Positions 1-8,403 of a stretch of DNA of 49,941 nucleotides are shown here, piece by piece (position 1 is the first letter of the stretch; every line of letters begins with the position of its first letter). The notes under the pieces are model-generated. The model did no database searches, was not told the DNA's origin, and saw only the letters and a list, made by a program, of their open reading frames with translations. The position numbers and the translations under genes are program-made. Source of the stretch: Bacillota bacterium. GTDB taxonomy: Bacteria; Bacillota; UBA4882; UBA8346. The stretch covers positions 1 through 49,941 of the forward strand of contig JAEZJQ010000049.1 in the NCBI GenBank assembly GCA_023436305.1, read 5' to 3'.

Positions 1-123
1 ACCTTCGTGACCCCTTATGCTTCCAGACTTCCGGCTCGGTTTACCTCGGTATCGTTGCCACTGTCCTTTTAGCATAAAATCAAGGAGATTATTCATCTCC
101 TTGTACGCGACTGCCTGTCGCAC
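1..123 (-). mobile_element. Group IIC intron, 5' end (continues off the window)
   Basis: On the minus strand a terminator stem-loop (129-157) is followed by ATTTT and then GTGCGACAGGCAGTCGCG. The GTGCG start fits the 5' consensus of group II introns. The next bases fold at once into GCGAC-AGGCA-GTCGC, and a second hairpin (AAGGAGAT/ATCTCCTT) lies at 82-102, as expected for the start of domain I. Class C introns are known to insert just behind rho-independent terminators, which is the position seen here. The catalytic domain V and any reverse transcriptase would lie beyond the window edge, so they cannot be checked. A related but decayed copy lies at 25978-26050. The assignment is inferred from the 5' end and insertion site only. 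Confidence 0.62.
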
Positions 124-128
124 AAAAT

Positions 129-157
129 GGGCTGTACCCATCTGCCGGGTACAGCCC
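129..157 (-). terminator. Terminator hairpin carrying the intron insertion
   Basis: A perfect 11-bp stem, GGGCTGTACCC/GGGTACAGCCC, has a 7-nt loop. On the minus strand it ends a transcript coming from 172-396 and is followed by ATTTT, where the intron begins. On the plus strand it is followed by AAAATTTTTTATTTT, so it could also stop plus-strand transcription. Confidence 0.7.
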
Positions 158-171
158 AAAATTTTTTATTT

Positions 172-396
172 TCAATTGCTAATTTTTTTGTGAGTTCTGC
201 CGATATTTATTTGGCAAGACGTTTTATTCCCTCCGGTATCAAAACTCAAATTGTCAACCACAGGAAAATCTTCACGATAAAAATGCGCTACTAATTCACT
301 TATTCCTGTATCCGCACGTTTGTATGAATAATTTTCATATGGAATTTGATGCCTTGATTTTACAACAATAAAATTATTAGATCTCTTGAATTCCAC
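172..396 (-). CDS. Small hypothetical protein, possibly a gene remnant
   Basis: A 74-residue frame from a GTG start, not recognised. The product is polar with several aromatic residues and shows no signal peptide, membrane segment or known motif. No ribosome binding site precedes the GTG. The frame stays open for eight further codons upstream before a TAG, so the true start is unclear. It ends 15 bp before a strong terminator hairpin, which supports the end of a real transcription unit. It may be the 3' remnant of a longer, decayed gene. The surrounding DNA is more AT-rich than the neighbouring genes. Confidence 0.3.
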   Translation of the reverse strand: MEFKRSNNFIVVKSRHQIPYENYSYKRADTGISELVAHFYREDFPVVDNLSFDTGGNKTSCQINIGRTHKKISN

Positions 397-497
397 ATAG
401 ATATCGCAAATGGCAATACTCTATGAAAAAGAAAGATTTGTCTTAATTTCAAGTCGGCATTTTCGAACTAATAAAATATATATTTCCTCCTTTAAAT

Positions 498-526
498 CCA
501 AGAGGCCCCGGGCTAGGGCCTCTTGG
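498..526. terminator. Strong hairpin just behind serS
   Basis: A 10-bp perfect stem, CCAAGAGGCC/GGCCTCTTGG, begins 6 bp past the serS stop. The better T-run (GTTTTTTAT) follows on the plus strand. On the minus strand, the serS direction, only ATTTAAA follows. It is probably the serS terminator, but imperfect in that direction. Confidence 0.6.
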
Positions 527-531
527 GTTTT

Positions 532-1800
532 TTATACCAGTTTATCCACTCCCAAGTAAGGACGCAACACTTCCGGAACAGTTACACTACCGTCCTCGTT
601 CTGATAATTTTCGAGAATGGCGGCCACCGTCCGGCCCACGGCCACTCCGGAACCATTTAAGGTATGGACGAATTCCGGCTTGGCGCCAGTTGCCGGCCGG
701 TAGCGGATGTTAGCCCGACGGGCCTGGAAATCCTCAAAATTACTACAACTGGAGATCTCCCGATATGTGTTGAAACTGGGCAACCAAACCTCCAGATCGT
801 AACATTTGGCGGCAGAAAAGCCTTGATCGCCAGTGCATAACAACATGACCCGGTAAGGAAGCCCCAGCTTTTTTAATACATCTTCAGCGTCATTCACCAG
901 TTTTTCATGCTCCGCGTATGAATCCTCGGGCTTGGTGAATTTCACCATTTCTACTTTGTTAAATTGGTGCTGCCGAATAATCCCCCGGGTGTCTCTTCCG
1001 GCCGAACCGGCCTCGGCTCTGAAACAAGCTGTATACGCGGCATACTTAATCGGCAGCGACTCGGCATCCAAAATTTCATCCCGGTGCAGATTGGTAACCG
1101 GAACTTCAGCGGTGGGTATCAAATAAAAATCGCCATTGACGCATTTAAACATATCTTCTTCAAACTTCGGCAACTGGCCAGTCCCGGTCATGGAAGCCCC
1201 GTTCACTAAAAAAGGCGGAAAGATTTCGGTGTAACCATGTTCCCGGGTATGCAAATCCAGCATGAAATTGAATAACGCCCGTTCCAATCTGGCCCCCAAG
1301 CCACGCATCACCACAAAACGGGCGCCGCTGATCTTGGCGGCCCGTTCAAAATCCATAATAGCCAAACCTACTCCGACTTCATCATGGGTTTTAGGCTGAA
1401 AAGCAAATTGCCGGGGTTCTCCCCAGGTGCGAATTACCTTGTTTTCAGACTCATCCTTGCCGACCGGGACCGATTCATGAGGGATATTAGGAATGACCAG
1501 CAAAATCTCCTGAAGGCGTTCTTCGATCCGCCGAATTTCTCCATCCAGCTTTTGAATTCTATCACCTTCATCTTGCATCTCTTTGATTAATTCGGAGGCA
1601 TCCTGCCCCTGCGCTTTTAACCGGCCCACTTCCTTGGAAACGGTGTTCCGGCGGTTTTTTAACTGTTCCACTTCGGTTAGTTTTTTGCGACGTTCTTCAT
1701 CCAGTTTCAAAAACTCATCGAGCGGAACCTTCGCGTTGCGCTTACTCATTCCGGTAAGGACTTTTTCCGGATCACTGCGCACTAATTTGATATCAAGCAT
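532..1800 (-). CDS. serS: Serine--tRNA ligase
   Basis: Charges tRNA-Ser with serine in the cytoplasm, using ATP. The 422-residue product has the usual length. Residues about 25-105 form the long, charged N-terminal coiled coil that grips the tRNA. Class II catalytic signatures follow: TAEVP at about 230, motif 2 (FRAEAGSAGRDTRG) from about 259, and motif 3 (GSGVAVGRTVAAILENYQ) near the end. The start is the ATG at 1800, behind AAGGGGTG at a suitable distance. The frame is open for 29 further codons upstream, but these do not look like family sequence. Serine T-box leaders are common in Bacillota; no T-box sequence (AGGGTGGNACC) was found here. It appears to be transcribed alone. Confidence 0.97.
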   Translation of the reverse strand: MLDIKLVRSDPEKVLTGMSKRNAKVPLDEFLKLDEERRKKLTEVEQLKNRRNTVSKEVGRLKAQGQDASELIKEMQDEGDRIQKLDGEIRRIEERLQEILLVIPNIPHESVPVGKDESENKVIRTWGEPRQFAFQPKTHDEVGVGLAIMDFERAAKISGARFVVMRGLGARLERALFNFMLDLHTREHGYTEIFPPFLVNGASMTGTGQLPKFEEDMFKCVNGDFYLIPTAEVPVTNLHRDEILDAESLPIKYAAYTACFRAEAGSAGRDTRGIIRQHQFNKVEMVKFTKPEDSYAEHEKLVNDAEDVLKKLGLPYRVMLLCTGDQGFSAAKCYDLEVWLPSFNTYREISSCSNFEDFQARRANIRYRPATGAKPEFVHTLNGSGVAVGRTVAAILENYQNEDGSVTVPEVLRPYLGVDKLV

Positions 1801-2141
1801 GACGAGCACCCCTTCGCCGGATCTGTTTAAATATAAGCTATGTCTGCAATGACTATGCTTTTTAATCCATGTTTCCCGTAAATCCAATCAAAAACGGTAT
1901 TAATCTCGACTGGATGAACATTTAAAAATTTTTTATAGCCGTTACAATCAACTAATATTATAATACACACCTTAAGTATACAATTGCCTTAGTTTATCTT
2001 ACCTTCACGATGATTGATGCCGACTTTAAAACGGTATACCTAGAAACTTATGTTTAACATTATAGAACAAACGGTCTTAAAAAACAATATCATTAAATTG
2101 ATACCTCGTTTTCTCCAAAGAACCTGCTTGGTTAATCCAAT
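1801..2141. other. Intergenic region, serS leader side
   Basis: AT-rich spacer between the start of serS and the end of the MFS gene, both on the minus strand. It must hold the serS promoter, but no box pair close to consensus was found. No T-box, tRNA or convincing terminator was seen. Confidence 0.5.
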
Positions 2142-3437
2142 TTATAAAGAAGTGTTGACATTGACCGAATTTTGCTCCGTGGTTTGCTTACGATTCAAAT
2201 ATACTAGGATTCCCACACAACCCAATAATATGAACATCGAGAGGATGTAGATCAATGCCGGACGGATTTTATACAAATAACCGGAAGCAAAGCCTGCCAA
2301 CGCGCTCGTTGCCGATAAGGCGGTATTTTGAAGCGCGTAAACCCCAGTCCTTTCCTTCCCGGTGGTTACTTCCGCCAATAAAGAATCTAAAAACGGTTTT
2401 GCAATCCCAAATCCCACCGCGAAAACAATCATTGCCGCAATCCCCAGCCCAAAATTAGACGGGGGGATGAACACCAAAAATCCCAAGGCACATATTTGGG
2501 TAATCAGTCCGGCAATCATATAAAGGGTCCGATTACCGCCGCTGATCACCGGCAAGACCAGGACGAACACCGCCAACATCACAGCTGAATAAACTCCACC
2601 CAATATGGAGATGGCTGACTTTTCCAACTTTAATGTTTCCGTAAGGTATGGCGCAAAATAAAGGCTGGAAAAAGAGCCGATGGGGATGTAGGTATTAAAC
2701 AAAATCGTTAAATAAAATACCTGCCGGATGAGTATTTTTTCTTTGAGCACGATAAACGTATTCCGGTAAAAACCGATATGAAATAATTCTTTGGGCCGCT
2801 TACTCCTGGCTTCATCCAAGATTTGCCGGCCCACTTTCGTTTCCTGGTAAAAATGATTGCGGATTAAGATCATAATCGACATACTAATTACTGCAAAAAC
2901 CATTAAAATACGTTCTCCGGCCACAATACCCAGATTATGGACCATTAATCCCGCCGCCGGGGTAAAGACTCCTACTACAATATTCACCGCATTCAATAAA
3001 TTATATGCGGCCACTTGCTGCTCTGGAGTAGCATCCTCAACCACCATCAAATTCCAAGAAACCGCCACGATTCGGACTACACTATTGACCACCGTCGCCA
3101 GTGCAAACGCCCAGAAATCCCCGGCGAATATATATATTAGAATTGAACCGGGCCAGGCGATGAAATCAAAGATGAGAGTAGTTTTTTTCCGCCCCAGGGC
3201 ATCGGTGATCATTCCGCCAATCAACGAAAAAAAGATACTGGTAATGAACCCGAGCCCGATTAAAAAACCAATCTGCTCATCGGTAATCCCGCGCGCTTTC
3301 ATATACAAACTTAAATAAAAATTATACAGTGTATACGGAATACCCCATAGTGGTTCCACCAGAACCGAGATCCGGGTATTGCCCTTTAACAAACGGAGTG
3401 AATGAAAAATCGTCGGTGTTCCTGAAGCTAGGCTCAT
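2142..3437 (-). CDS. MFS transporter
   Basis: A membrane permease of the major facilitator superfamily; the substrate cannot be told. The 431-residue product has about twelve hydrophobic segments. The loop after helix 2 carries the MFS motif A (GGMITDALGRKKT, about residues 72-84). The second half repeats the pattern with IAKPFLDSLLAEVTTGKERTG. The start is the ATG at 3437, behind a weak GGGGG site. It lies downstream of the DegT aminotransferase gene on the same strand, about 108 bp away, and may belong to the same transcript. There is no nearby regulator gene to hint at the substrate. Confidence 0.9.
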   Translation of the reverse strand: MSLASGTPTIFHSLRLLKGNTRISVLVEPLWGIPYTLYNFYLSLYMKARGITDEQIGFLIGLGFITSIFFSLIGGMITDALGRKKTTLIFDFIAWPGSILIYIFAGDFWAFALATVVNSVVRIVAVSWNLMVVEDATPEQQVAAYNLLNAVNIVVGVFTPAAGLMVHNLGIVAGERILMVFAVISMSIMILIRNHFYQETKVGRQILDEARSKRPKELFHIGFYRNTFIVLKEKILIRQVFYLTILFNTYIPIGSFSSLYFAPYLTETLKLEKSAISILGGVYSAVMLAVFVLVLPVISGGNRTLYMIAGLITQICALGFLVFIPPSNFGLGIAAMIVFAVGFGIAKPFLDSLLAEVTTGKERTGVYALQNTALSATSALAGFASGYLYKIRPALIYILSMFILLGCVGILVYLNRKQTTEQNSVNVNTSL

Positions 3438-3545
3438 TTCGATTCCCCCGTATAATAATATTTTCGTTTATTAAATCACTACAAACCGTTAGCCCCAATC
3501 ACATTTATTATCGGAACGCGTAACTCTGAATCAACTCGCAATCTT

Positions 3546-4733
3546 TTAGCCAAAGCATAATTCTTCCTCAACGCATTTTATAAAATTTGTAACGATATAC
3601 CGAGCATCCTTGAGAGATAGTTTAGAATACAGCGGGAGGGTGATTTCGTTGGCATATTGTTCATAAGCGTTAGGGTAATCTTGAATCGAGTACCCCAGAT
3701 TTTTGTATAAAGTAAACATGGGCAACGGGATAAAATGGACGTTGGTGGCGATACCTCCCTCGGCCATCCTCTGAATCACCCGGTCTCTTTGAGCTTCGGA
3801 AAATCCTTGGATTCGAAGCGGGAATAAATGATAGGATGTTTCGGTGTCATTTGCCTTTTGAAACGGCAGCAACGCCCATTCCTTAGCCGAAAGCATTTGG
3901 GAATACAACTCAAAAATCATTTTCCGCTTTTGTAACATCATATCATAGCGTTCTAATTGCCCCAAGCCAATGGCAGCCAACGTGTCCGGCATGTTACATT
4001 TAAAGCCGTCGGTGATAATGTCATATTTCCAGGCCCCGGCCTTCATTTTGGCGAGAGCATCCTTGGACTGGCCGTGCAGTGCGGTAATCTTTAACTCCCG
4101 GACCAGATCTTCCTTCCCGAAGAGATGATTATCCCCGAAAGTAACAGCTCCCCCCTCGGCAGTGACCAGATTTTTTACGGCATGAAACGAGAAAACGTGA
4201 ACATGAAATTGATCTCCGACTTTCTTACCCTGATACACAGCGCCGAAAGAATGGGCTGAATCGGAGATGAGCAGAATATCCTCCCGATTTTTAGCCCTGA
4301 CCGCTTTCTTAATCGCCTCGAAGTCTGCCGGAACGCCACCGAAGTCCACGGTTATTATGGCCTTGGTATTGGCAGTTATGGCATTATAGAGCCGCTCTTC
4401 GTCCATGAAGAAACTGCCTTTTTTTACATCGATAAATGTCGGCTTGATACCGCGATGGAGGATGATATTCCCGGTGGCGGCATAAGTATAAGGAGTGGTG
4501 ATCACCTCATCCGTTCCGGCGATTCGAAAAACCTTCAAAATCAATTCCAATCCGGCGGTGGCGCTCGCCAAAGCGACAGCGTGATTTACCGCGCAATACT
4601 CCATAATTTTCTTTTCAAACTGGGCCGCTTTGGGCCCGGTGGTGATCCAGCCCGATTTCAAAACTTTGATTACATTTTTGATTTCTCTCCCGGAGATATC
4701 CGGCGGCGAAAAGGAGAGCAGTTTGCGGTTCAT
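3546..4733 (-). CDS. DegT/DnrJ/EryC1-family aminotransferase
   Basis: A PLP-dependent aminotransferase. The family usually converts keto-sugar nucleotides to amino sugars for surface glycans or antibiotics. The 395-residue product shows the family layout: the N-terminal GWITTGPKAAQFEKK segment, the substrate loop TPYTYAATGN, Asp158 in SDSAHSFGA (contacts the PLP ring nitrogen), and the Schiff-base lysine Lys187 in FSFHAVKNLVTAEGG. The ATG at 4733 follows AAAGGTGG. It lies 37 bp behind the amidohydrolase gene on the same strand, so the two are probably co-transcribed. No sugar-nucleotide genes are nearby, so the substrate is unknown. Confidence 0.92.
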   Translation of the reverse strand: MNRKLLSFSPPDISGREIKNVIKVLKSGWITTGPKAAQFEKKIMEYCAVNHAVALASATAGLELILKVFRIAGTDEVITTPYTYAATGNIILHRGIKPTFIDVKKGSFFMDEERLYNAITANTKAIITVDFGGVPADFEAIKKAVRAKNREDILLISDSAHSFGAVYQGKKVGDQFHVHVFSFHAVKNLVTAEGGAVTFGDNHLFGKEDLVRELKITALHGQSKDALAKMKAGAWKYDIITDGFKCNMPDTLAAIGLGQLERYDMMLQKRKMIFELYSQMLSAKEWALLPFQKANDTETSYHLFPLRIQGFSEAQRDRVIQRMAEGGIATNVHFIPLPMFTLYKNLGYSIQDYPNAYEQYANEITLPLYSKLSLKDARYIVTNFIKCVEEELCFG

Positions 4734-4770
4734 GGAAACGATTCCACCTTTATTGATTATTCACACTGTT

Positions 4771-5949
4771 TTATTGACGCATGTATACCAGTTGCCCATT
4801 AACATAGGTTCGCTCGCAAACCGTATAGGTAAATAACGGATTCCCCGAAAATATGGCGATATCCGCATCTTTCCCTTTTTCCAGGCTACCGAGGCGATGG
4901 TCTATTCCCAGGATTTCGGCCGCATTGATAGTGATGGCGCGGAAAGCCTCCCCCTCATCCAATCCTTCACGTACTGCGATTCCAGCATGGATTGGCAGCC
5001 AGCGGGTATCGGAATTGCCATCCACTTGAAGCGCAATTTTCACACCCGCTCCGGCTAAGATTCCCGGATTTTTTAATGTTACCTCGTTTAATTCCATCTT
5101 ATCACGGGTGAGCAATAGCGGCCCCACAGTGGCCTTAACTCCTTTTGCGGCCAAAATATCTGCGATTTTATAACCTTCGGTGCAATGTTCAATCACGAAA
5201 TCCAGATCGAACTCTTCGGCGATTCGGATGGCTGTTAAAATATCATCTTTACGATGGCAGTGAATCCGGGCTTTCATCTCCCGGCGAATCAATTTTCCCA
5301 GCGCCTCCAGTTTCAAATCCCGGTCGGGCAGTTTCGGTTCTTTATTCTCGGCCGGCACCTCTTTTTGAGCTTGATCAATTTTACGCAGATAATTTTGAGC
5401 GGCCACCAAAGATTCCCGAAGTAAAGCGGCATTCCCCATCCGGGTGGCCGGGTATTGTTTTTTTTGTTCCCCATAGACCCGTTTCGGATTTTCGCCCAAA
5501 GCGATCTTCATCGCTTCCGTTCCGGGAATGATCATTTCTTCCGGGGTCCGTCCCACGGTTTTAATGGCGATTCCAGTACCCCCGATAATATTGGCGCTAC
5601 CCGGACCGGTATAGACGGTGGTAATCCCCGCCGCCACTAGATCATTTAGCGCCGGGTCATCCGGATTCAGTGCGTCGACGGCTCGTAACTGGGCGTTATT
5701 TGGCCCGGTCATTTCATTTAAATCCATATTCGCCCAAACCGCAGGCTCACCGTAAATAGCCACATGGCTATGGGCGTCAATGAATCCGGGAAAAACCCAT
5801 TTCCCGGTGGCGTCAATCACTTCCGCCTCCGCCGGAATCGATAGTTCTTTCCCCAGCGCCGTGATCTTATTCCCTTCGATGATCAGCGAACCTTGTTCGA
5901 TGATTCCGCCTGTGATTGTAACCAACTTGCCGTTCGTAATAATTTTCAT
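4771..5949 (-). CDS. Metal-dependent amidohydrolase (imidazolonepropionase-like)
   Basis: A cytoplasmic metallohydrolase of the amidohydrolase superfamily; the substrate is not identifiable. The 392-residue product has the metal-binding HxH in DAHSH (His60, His62). Further candidate ligands are His230 and His232 (RIHCHRKDD), His255 (IEHC) and Asp310 (QVDGNSD). The C-terminal LGSLEKGKDADIAIF segment is typical of the superfamily. The ATG at 5949 follows GGGGGTTG; a start 13 codons upstream is possible but has no better site. First gene of the minus-strand unit with the DegT aminotransferase and perhaps the MFS gene. Confidence 0.9.
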   Translation of the reverse strand: MKIITNGKLVTITGGIIEQGSLIIEGNKITALGKELSIPAEAEVIDATGKWVFPGFIDAHSHVAIYGEPAVWANMDLNEMTGPNNAQLRAVDALNPDDPALNDLVAAGITTVYTGPGSANIIGGTGIAIKTVGRTPEEMIIPGTEAMKIALGENPKRVYGEQKKQYPATRMGNAALLRESLVAAQNYLRKIDQAQKEVPAENKEPKLPDRDLKLEALGKLIRREMKARIHCHRKDDILTAIRIAEEFDLDFVIEHCTEGYKIADILAAKGVKATVGPLLLTRDKMELNEVTLKNPGILAGAGVKIALQVDGNSDTRWLPIHAGIAVREGLDEGEAFRAITINAAEILGIDHRLGSLEKGKDADIAIFSGNPLFTYTVCERTYVNGQLVYMRQ

Positions 5950-6026
5950 TTCCGTCAACCCCCTAAGAACACAAAAATACTTCTTCATTATCGCCGATAA
6001 TCCTTTAAATCGTTAGCGTATATTAA

Positions 6027-6055
6027 TTTACTTTTTCACGGGAGTTGTGTATAAT
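6027..6055 (+). promoter_or_regulatory. Sigma-A promoter for the 6135-7247 unit
   Basis: TTTACT (6027-6032), 17 bp, then a perfect TATAAT (6050-6055). It points to the small gene at 6135 and is divergent from the amidohydrolase gene. Confidence 0.6.
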
Positions 6056-6134
6056 GGAATGGTACTGACGGTCGATTTGTGATCTGTGTTATTTGCATGG
6101 AGTTTCCGATAAATTTAAATGAGGAGGCTATTTC

Positions 6135-6314
6135 ATGAGCGAGGTTGAGATTGCGAAAATAATCATGGCGGTTAATAGTTTGGGAACAGCCCGCGCCGTA
6201 CTGGAAAATGCAATTCGCGACGGTGGTATGTTTTCAGATAAATTAGGAAGTATTGTCCAAAAGATTAAAGAGTGCGAGGAAGATTTGCGAGTTATTCAAT
6301 ACAGCAATAGATAG
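6135..6314 (+). CDS. 59-residue protein of unknown function
   Basis: Not recognised. The frame reads MSEVEIAKIIMAVNSLGTAR and continues to a TAG at 6312-6314. An excellent ribosome binding site, GAGGAGG (6121-6127), lies 7 bp before the ATG, and a good promoter lies upstream. The product is soluble and predicted to be largely helical (heptad-like EIAKIIMAV and KLGSIVQKIKECEEDL stretches) with one cysteine. The next gene begins 9 bp downstream and its site AGGT overlaps this stop, so the two are surely co-transcribed and probably work together. It is too short for usual ORF cut-offs and easily missed. Confidence 0.75.
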   Translation: MSEVEIAKIIMAVNSLGTARAVLENAIRDGGMFSDKLGSIVQKIKECEEDLRVIQYSNR

Positions 6315-6323
6315 GTAAAATCA

Positions 6324-7247
6324 ATGACGGAAGCAAAAAAATATTTTAAAATTGCCATTTCCGGAGATCTTGGCAGTGGCAAAAGCACAATTAGCAAACT
6401 TTTACAACAAAAATTATCATTCAACCTTTATTCCATGGGTGAAGCTTGGCGAAATTTGGCCGCCAAATACAATATGACTATTCTGGAACTGAATAAATAC
6501 TCCGAAACCCATCCACTGGATGAAGAGATGGATCAGGCTATGGCGGCTCAGGCCGACGCGTATCAAAATATTATTTTTGATTCCCGCTTGGCTTGGTATT
6601 TTATCCCTAACTCTTTTAAGATTCATTTGACAGTAGACCCCATGATAGCCGCCACCCGCATCTTTAATGACCACCGCGGCGAAGCGGAAGGCTATGCCGA
6701 TGTAACCGAGGCTTACGAAAAAATTAACCAGCGCAGAATCAGTGAAAACAACCGGTATATTCATAAATATGGCCTTGATTGCTCGCAATACGAACATTAT
6801 AATCTAATCGTTGATACTTCCCACGCGCCTCCGGAAAGCATCGCCGCCACAATCATTGCCAAATTTAACGATTGGGCGCAAGGCCGGAATTTTGCCAGGC
6901 ATTGGCTTTCTCCCCGAACTCCTTTCCCTATGTGCGATATTCGCAAGTTGGACCGGAAACATATCGATTTATTAAAGAATTCCATTGCCAGCGACGGCTT
7001 CATGGAGAGTTATCCCTTATCACTGTTAAAAGCCGAAGGTTTTTATTATATTTACGACGGCCACATGCGCGCCAGCGCTGCTTTATTAAACGAGAACCAT
7101 TTAGTTCCGGTAACGCTTATCGCGAAAGATTCAGAAAAGGCACTTGGCGGAGAGACCGCCCGGGATTATATTGATAAGTTGTATAGCCTGCCCAATACTC
7201 ACCTGTGGGAAGACTTTCATCAATTCCGATATCCCCAATATCCATAA
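6324..7247 (+). CDS. Fusion of a nucleotide-kinase-like P-loop domain with a ParB/sulfiredoxin-like domain
   Basis: A 307-residue cytoplasmic protein. Residues about 8-185 resemble cytidylate-kinase-like P-loop kinases: Walker A GDLGSGKST (14-22), a DSR motif at 86-88, and a lid-like segment (RRISENNRYIHKYG) near 137-150. Residues about 198-272 look like a ParB-N/sulfiredoxin fold, with a LDRKHIDLLKNSIASDGF helix and the signature DGHMRASAAL (245-254). Related DGHxR proteins include free-serine kinases and CTP-binding ParB proteins, so nucleotide use by both halves is plausible. No DNA-binding helix-turn-helix was seen. Substrate and role are unknown. It is coupled to the 59-residue gene 9 bp upstream. 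No parA or other partition gene is nearby. Confidence 0.8.
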   Translation: MTEAKKYFKIAISGDLGSGKSTISKLLQQKLSFNLYSMGEAWRNLAAKYNMTILELNKYSETHPLDEEMDQAMAAQADAYQNIIFDSRLAWYFIPNSFKIHLTVDPMIAATRIFNDHRGEAEGYADVTEAYEKINQRRISENNRYIHKYGLDCSQYEHYNLIVDTSHAPPESIAATIIAKFNDWAQGRNFARHWLSPRTPFPMCDIRKLDRKHIDLLKNSIASDGFMESYPLSLLKAEGFYYIYDGHMRASAALLNENHLVPVTLIAKDSEKALGGETARDYIDKLYSLPNTHLWEDFHQFRYPQYP

Positions 7248-7427
7248 ACACTCCCTCCTTATTCACCGTTTTATCGATAAATAATCGAATAATAGTTGAA
7301 TGTTTACCCTCATCGTCAAGAAAATTTCTTGGCGTTTTTATTTTTCCGGCATTATGAAGTTATGAACAAAGTACACCGAAAAACTTTACCACCATCCCCC
7401 ATAACCGAAACCTGTTTACTAATTTTT

Positions 7428-7510
7428 AACATTAAATGTCATATTTATGTTAGATATCATCTTGACAATGTTAGAAATTCGGTGTATTCTAATTATAAAT
7501 CTAACATAGA
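7428..7510 (+). promoter_or_regulatory. nifH promoter with symmetric operator-like repeats
   Basis: A near-consensus sigma-A promoter: TTGACA (7462-7467), 17 bp, TATTCT (7485-7490). The octamer ATGTTAGA occurs at 7447-7454 and again 21 bp on at 7468-7475. Its exact reverse complement TCTAACAT is at 7500-7507. The second octamer and the inverted one are centred at 7487.5, within the -10 box. A related dyad ACAT-TAA-ATGT lies at 7429-7439. No -24/-12 sigma-54 promoter is seen. A repressor that occludes the -10 region under nitrogen-replete conditions is the simplest reading, but the regulator is not identified. Confidence 0.65.
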
Positions 7511-7550
7511 TATAACATTAATTTATCATCTGGTAAAGGGGTGGGTTTTC

Positions 7551-8375
7551 ATGAGAAAAATTGCAATCTACGGGAAAGGCGGCATCGGCAAATCAACTAC
7601 CACCCAGAACACGGTAGCTGGTTTAGCGGAGATGGGCAAGAGGGTTATGGTGGTGGGATGCGATCCCAAAGCGGATTCAACCCGGTTATTACTGGGAGGA
7701 TTGGCTCAAAAATCGGTGCTGGATACCTTACGCGAGGAAGGTGAGGACATCGATCTGGATTATGTACTGAAAGAAGGTTTTTGCAATACGCTTTGCGTTG
7801 AATCCGGCGGACCGGAACCGGGTGTTGGTTGCGCCGGACGGGGAATCATTACTTCCATTAATCTTTTGGAGCAGTTAGGAGCCTATGAATCCGGTCAAAA
7901 CTTGGACTATGTTTTCTATGACGTATTGGGCGACGTGGTTTGCGGTGGTTTTGCCATGCCGATTCGCGAGGGGAAAGCTCAGGAAATTTATATCGTGGTT
8001 TCGGGCGAAATGATGGCCATGTATGCCGCCAACAACATATGTAAGGGAATTGTCAAGTTCGCCGAAGCGGGCGGAGTCCGCCTGGGAGGGTTAATCTGTA
8101 ACAGCCGGAAGGTTGACAACGAGGAAGCCATGATCGACGCTTTGGCGAAACGCTTGGGAACCCAGATGATTTATTTTGTGCCCCGGGACAATATGGTTCA
8201 AAAGGCCGAGATCAACCGGAAAACAGTGATCGACTATGACGCCGGCCATCCGCAAGCTGATCATTACCGCAATTTGGCGCGGCGAATTGATGCTAACGAT
8301 ATGTTTGTCATTCCCAAACCACTTTCCATCGATGAACTTGAAAAATTGTTGATCGAATACGGGATTGCCAATTAA
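7551..8375 (+). CDS. nifH: Nitrogenase iron protein (dinitrogenase reductase)
   Basis: The homodimeric ATPase that passes electrons from ferredoxin to the MoFe protein. The 274-residue product has the P-loop GKGGIGKST (8-16), the [4Fe-4S] ligands Cys94 (GVGCAGRG) and Cys131 (VVCGGFAMP), and Arg97, the arginine ADP-ribosylated in some diazotrophs. The ESGGPEPGVGCAGRG context is normal for Mo-nitrogenase NifH. The start is the ATG at 7551 behind AAAGGGGTGG; the frame is open for 85 codons upstream through the promoter, which is not coding. First gene of the nif operon, 28 bp before nifI1. Confidence 0.99.
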   Translation: MRKIAIYGKGGIGKSTTTQNTVAGLAEMGKRVMVVGCDPKADSTRLLLGGLAQKSVLDTLREEGEDIDLDYVLKEGFCNTLCVESGGPEPGVGCAGRGIITSINLLEQLGAYESGQNLDYVFYDVLGDVVCGGFAMPIREGKAQEIYIVVSGEMMAMYAANNICKGIVKFAEAGGVRLGGLICNSRKVDNEEAMIDALAKRLGTQMIYFVPRDNMVQKAEINRKTVIDYDAGHPQADHYRNLARRIDANDMFVIPKPLSIDELEKLLIEYGIAN

Positions 8376-8403
8376 GTTTATAAAAAAAGGAGCGGATTGA
8401 ATA

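Noticed and set aside
1801..2141. Serine T-box riboswitch upstream of serS
   Set aside because: No T-box core (AGGGTGGNACC) or terminator/antiterminator pair is present.
7255..7550. Sigma-54 promoter with NifA sites for nifH
   Set aside because: No TGGCAC-N5-TTGCA element and no TGT-N10-ACA activator site; a sigma-A promoter is clear instead.
7296..7550. N-terminal extension of NifH
   Set aside because: The frame is open, but it covers the promoter and repeats. Family proteins begin at MRKIAIYGKGG, which has a good binding site.
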